From: Lutraria lutraria
Lineage: Eukaryota; Mollusca; Bivalvia; Venerida; Mactridae
Length of the DNA: 64,000 nucleotides
NCBI GenBank assembly: GCA_964023205.1
Contig: OZ026833.1
Coordinates: forward strand, 30,654,830-30,718,829
Direction of reading: 5' to 3'
Numbering within the stretch: the stretch's first letter is position 1; each line of letters starts with the position of its first letter. The notes beneath the pieces were generated by a model that had not been told where the DNA came from, did no database searches, and worked only from the letters and a program-made list of their open reading frames with translations. The translations under genes and the position numbers were made by a program. Shown in pieces: positions 59,639 through 64,000 of the stretch.

Positions 59639-62600
59639 ATGTCTAAAACTGACAAGGAAAAGAAAGATTATTTAATGGTTGCTGCCATTGATTTTGGGAC
59701 AGCATATTCGGGATATGCATTCTCAATGAGAAATGCATTCTTGGATGATCCATTAAAGGTGAACTCTTTTATTTTTGCTCGTGTCAATTTTTTTAATGAT
59801 TTGACATTTACTTTATAACTTGGTTTAGAAGAAAAGAAAAACGTATTAGAATCGATTCTTGTGTCTATGAATGTTAATGTCTATGATATTAAAGTGTTTA
59901 AAGCTATATCTGGCAGCCTTATTATTGTCAGGGTAATTGTTGGTATGTGATAAGATTTATAACACAGGGCCTAAAATTAAATCCTGAGTATTTGAAGCGA
60001 CCTGTACATTTGATAAGCAACCATTGATAGAACTGAAAGGGAATTAACTAGAAAATCAAAAATCTACGAAACTAAACATTCTCAATGTATATTCAGGCAT
60101 AGTTGTCCTCTGCCAATGTATAATACACGTTTAATATATTTGTGTTACAGCGAGCGGGGCATGTTTGAATTCAGCAAATGCTGCCTGAATCTTTTAGCAG
60201 TTTAAAATGTTAGAGAACACTTTTTCCGATAATTTTGAGAAAACACTTAAAAATTGTGTTGTGTAGCATTCCTTGTCAGATATAGCTTTATACACTTCAA
60301 TGCCTGCCTATATAGGCCTAATATTGATTGTACGAGAAACTGACTAGTCTTTCAAAGTTCTAACAGATTCAAAACCCAAGCTAGTTTTAATTCAGCATTT
60401 GATTTTCATATGCACATCACGTCATTTAAATGTCCATGCTATTTTACCACAGGTTGTAGCAAACATATGGCAGGGGGATACATTGATGTCACAGAAAACC
60501 ACAACGTGCGTGCTTTTCACGAAGGACAAACAATTCAAAGCGTTTGGATTTGAAGCTGAAGACCAATACTCTGATTTGGCTCAGAACCAAAAGCACGGTG
60601 ACTTCTACTTCTTTCGGAGGTTCAAGATGAAGTTATTCAATCAAATTGTAAGATTTACTACCAGTACATTGGCTAGAACTGTTGTGTTCCCTTTTCACGT
60701 TTATCTCATTATTTCATAGGATTTAATGCCATTTTCAACATTATTTCAGCTATATATCGTGGCAGGCAGTTATCCAAAACCAGCTTCACTGGACTTCATT
60801 TAGGCCTTTATCAGAACTATAACCGCATTCTATCCGCAAGCTATTGCGAAGTCACCCGACATAATTCAGAGGTTGAGGACAATTTAACATACTAGGATGT
60901 AATATATTCAGTCAAATTTGTCACTGACAGTGGGAGCTTTACCTGGGGATCGAACTCACAACCTCTTGATCAGTAGATAAACGCTCTAATCACTGAGCTA
61001 ACCGGGCGGGCTTTCCTTTTCACAAGACCAAATTGTATTAGAATGCAATCTGAAAATAACATTGACTGAGTGTGTAATTTGGGTTTAGTTTAGTTTTGTG
61101 GAAGAAAGTATTCAAGGGAAGGTGGGATTCCTGGGTTTCTTGTTCTTTTTATAGAAATCATTTTCATATACATGTATAATAATTATATGGTATATAAAAA
61201 GGTCATTTGCTGTATATTTCTTTCGGAACTAGAACTTAGAAAATTTTCAACTGCGATTTTGTAGCAACTTAAGAGGAAATTTATGTTGGAGGATGAAATG
61301 GGGAAGAAAATGCCAGCTATGGACGTGTTTTCAGCTAGCATCAAGTATCTACGTGACCATCTAGTAGAACACTGTTGTAAACAAGTAACCGGAATATCGG
61401 AAGGTGAAATAAGATGGGTTTTAACAGTTCCCGCTATCTGGAATGATACATCTAAACAATTCATGCGTGAAGCAGCTGAAAAGGTATTTAAAAATCATAA
61501 AGCATCAAAATATTGTATTAATCTTTTATGTTACATTCAATAAGGATTTGTCGTTTGCTAATTTAAAAGTAAAATCTTTGTTTTCTTATAACACAATGCT
61601 CGATATCTTTTGAACATGTAAGGTTATATGTTATTTCTATTTCGGGTTCCACGCCCGTTTTCAAAAGTATCACAATTATGGCTGACAGTATCAGCTTTCC
61701 TTGATTCATTGCCAGTACTTTTCATTAAAATGATCAGAGGACGAATGGCCATGCACACAATTGTTACAATCAAGTCGTTCCAGAACTTGTTCGAAGATGT
61801 TGGATTTACCATGATTCAGTTAATAACGTATTAAGACATACAAACATTTACATTAAGGCAGGGATAAAGGGGGAACATCTATTGATTGCATTGGAACCAG
61901 AAGCGGCTAGTCTTTGCTGTCGTCATTTACCTATGAACACCATCACAGGTTGTGGTTCTGGGTTTGTCCCATTTGCTCCCAAGTCTAAGTACTTAGTATT
62001 TGATGCTGGCGGTAAGTTAACGTTTTAATTAATATCGTTTATCTTTTGTAATTGTCAAATTTTGTGTTTTATACGGTAAAAGTCATCTGTTCTGTTAGAC
62101 AAATATGTATCGAGGAGCTTAAAGCTGAATTGAATATTTATATACTTTATTTATTTTGCTTGATTAATTTGAATCCATAGTAAAAATATCTCCTACATGT
62201 TTACATATAGAATTCTATTGCCATATTGTCACAAAATAATTTACTATTATCAGGTGGCACGATAGACATAACGGTACACCAAGTACAAGAAGATGGTTCC
62301 CTTAAGGAGCTTTACTCCGCTAATGGAGGGAATTGGGGTGGTACGTACATCGATAAGGCTTTCAGAGATCTTTTAGCTGATATTGTTGGAAACCACATTA
62401 TGGATGATTTCCTATCAACAAATATGGAGGACAATATTGGACTCTTTCGTGAATTTGAGGTTAAGAAGCGTAACTTCAAACAGGAAATGTCTCAAAAAAT
62501 CGTATTCAAGGTTCCATATAGCCTGAATGAAAGCTTTAAGAAAGAAAATGGTAAAGATATAAAGGATCATATTGAGATGAAATCTCAGTACAAGGGCCTT

Positions 62601-63314
62601 ATTACATGGGTAGGTGACAAGCTTAGAATTGAGGCTAGCATTGCCAAGGGTTTGTTTAAGGATGCATGCGAAAACGTCGCCACTCATCTCAAATCTCTCT
62701 TCAAGAAAGATCTTGTCAAAGATGTTCCGACAATCCTGATGGTTGGTGGCTTTTCCGAATCCCCAATTTTACAGTCAGTCATTAAAGAGACATTTCCAGA
62801 TAAGAGAATCATCATACCTGCAGATCCAGGATTAGCGGTTCTCAAAGGCGCTGTCGTGTTTGGCCACGACCCTGATGTTATCAAGGAAAGGAGGTGTAGG
62901 GTAACGTATGGAGTCGAAACATCCTTCCCATTTGAAGAAGGTAAGCATCCTGAATCTAAGAAGATTTTAACAAGCGAAGGTAAAGCGTATTGTACAGGTA
63001 TGTTCAGCAAACATGTTGAAATTGGACAACCTCTAGTTGTCGGGGAGAGTCAAGTACAAAAATCTTACCAGCCAACAGTTGCTGACCAAAAAACCATAGC
63101 CTTTCGGGTGTTCATATCAACCGAAAGAGATCCTATGTACACATCAGATTCTAGTTGCGATCACCTTGGTACATTGAAAATCAACTTGGATGGTTCCGGA
63201 ATGGACCGTTCAGCAACGGTACAAATGACGTTTAGTGACACCGAATTGCACGTTACAGCAACCGAAACAAAGACAGGAAAGAAGACGAGGTCTGAATTTA
63301 ATTTCATGAGCTAA
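59639..63314 (+). CDS. HSP70-12 (HSPA12)-like protein, copy 2 (582 aa)
   Basis: Exons 59639-59758, 60453-60647, 61265-61483, 61858-62011 and 62254-63314 give 582 codons. Exons 2-5 have exactly the same lengths as in copy 1 and the same intron phases; only exon 1 differs (40 against 44 codons). An in-frame TAG at 59633 precedes the ATG. ATPase landmarks: MVAAIDFGTAYSGYAFS (about residues 13-29), FDAGGGTIDIT (226-236) and ILMVGGFSES (390-399). The same Ala in GTAYSG occurs here. The protein ends KKTRSEFNFMS without EEVD. Copy 1 and copy 2 are clearly paralogues, diverged mostly at the N-terminus, in the loop before DAGGG (a Gly/Phe/Pro-rich insert here) and in the C-terminal third. Conserved structure and intact frames suggest both are functional. 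A SINE occupies part of intron 2. Confidence 0.93.
60760..61012 (-). repeat. tRNA-derived SINE, family S3, in intron 2 of HSPA12 copy 2
   Basis: The minus strand starts near 61012 with GCCCGCCCGGTTAGCTCAGT, then GATTAGAGCG (A-box region) and GTGAGTTCGATCCCC (B-box), and continues into a non-tRNA body. The 3' acceptor strand needed for a real tRNA is absent. The left limit is approximate. Confidence 0.7.
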
Positions 63315-63445
63315 ATCGTGATGGCAGCAATGTGACATGTTTATAGAAATTGAATTGCATCTTCTAAATTGACTTTATCTAACTATGCACGTGTGTTTCT
63401 GTATAATACTTTCGATCTCCGGACGTCTAAAGCTATAGTTTGTGT

Positions 63446-63451
63446 AATAAA
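63446..63451 (+). terminator. Polyadenylation signal of HSPA12 copy 2
   Basis: AATAAA about 130 bp after the stop codon; a GT-rich stretch (TTTGTGTTTGTGTTTGTGTG) follows within 50 bp and would serve as a downstream element. Confidence 0.5.
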
Positions 63452-63491
63452 CCACATGCATGCCTATTCTTAAGGATTTTATGTTTGTGTT

Positions 63492-63498
<7 letters not shown>

Positions 63499-63526
<28 letters not shown>
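63499..63526 (+). repeat. (GT)14 microsatellite
   Basis: A pure GT run preceded by imperfect TTTGTG units. Confidence 0.95.
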
Positions 63527-63529
<3 letters not shown>

Positions 63530-64000
63530 GTTCTTTTGTAAAGATACTTTCTAGTATCAAGTATCAACTGCGATGCTCTCAGCTTAAAACAGCTGGTCGC
63601 TGAATCTGCATGAAAAACTCGGAAAATACAAGATAAAATCTGCACAGCAGAACTTCTCGAATCCAGACACATTATCATGGTATCAAATAAATCCGGACAG
63701 ATTTGTCGTCAACGGTTGTCTTATCTAATATTATTTGTAAACAAAAAGTAAGTAAAGTTTTCTTAGAATGGAAACCTTTGTACTCCGGAAACATGTCTAA
63801 ACCACATCTACCCCTGATCCGGATTAGAGGCTTTATAATACGGACAAGTATCGTTCTTTGTACTTGTTGTTAACCATTATTTTGTCCGAATAATGTGGCT
63901 GTGATTATGTTGTTTGTATCACTGCTTGATAATAAAACATTCCGAAACCAGACACCCAAGATAATCACCAGCGGAATTAAGGGTGCGTACCCGGCGACCC
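63530..64000. other. Right end of the window, no gene seen
   Basis: No coding region or repeat family was recognised. Confidence 0.35.

Noticed and set aside
60943..61012. tRNA gene on the minus strand
   Set aside because: The 5' GCCCGCC has no complementary 3' strand; better explained as a SINE head.
62226..62253. ATG at 62226 as start of an HSPA12 frame
   Set aside because: The first codons are intronic; the exon begins at 62254 behind an AG and continues the split Gly codon of the DAGGGTID motif.

Overview
The window looks like nuclear DNA of a marine invertebrate, most probably a bivalve mollusc. It is AT-rich, its genes are split by GT-AG introns, and it is crowded with inverted-repeat elements (MITE-like), tRNA-derived SINEs, minisatellites and decayed LINEs. 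HSP70-12 (HSPA12) genes, which are strongly expanded in bivalves, occur here as a tandem pair. No operons, ribosome binding sites or CRISPR arrays are present. All gene models were built by hand from reading frame and splice signals.

Layout, all genes on the + strand. (1) 1-5.2 kb: no gene seen; AT-rich sequence with several AATAAA signals, SINE-like fragments and a nested pair of inverted-repeat elements. (2) 5.3-7.3 kb: a five-exon gene for an unrecognised 192-residue protein, with CRE-type palindromes about 100 bp upstream. (3) 8.5-9.4 kb: a decayed LINE 3' part. (4) 14.5-19.2 kb and 22.5-28.9 kb: two tandem paralogues for small single-pass, Cys/Tyr-rich Shisa/CYYR1-like membrane proteins (112 and 144 residues). 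They share the three-exon plan and phase-1 introns, but only the second carries PPxY motifs in its tail. Minisatellites and foldback DNA fill their introns and flanks. (5) 33.4-35.7 kb: a 5'-truncated LINE with a 478-codon open frame, flanked by almost identical direct repeats of 88-89 bp. (6) 35.7-43.9 kb: satellite-like arrays and mobile-element remnants, no gene seen. (7) 43.9-45.7 kb: a two-exon FAM181-like gene whose second exon carries a segment closely resembling the TEAD-binding helix and omega-loop of YAP. (8) 50-53.8 kb and 59.6-63.3 kb: two tandem HSPA12-like genes of five coding exons each; exons 2-5 have identical lengths (195, 219, 154 and 1061 nt).

The genes do not form an obvious pathway. 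Two loci are local tandem duplications, and most of the remaining DNA is repeat-derived. The observations most worth following are the YAP-like TEAD-binding module in the FAM181-like protein, the long direct repeats around the LINE, the ACGTGCGCACGT-rich foldback in an intron, and a short motif seen seven times that switches orientation across the Shisa-like locus.
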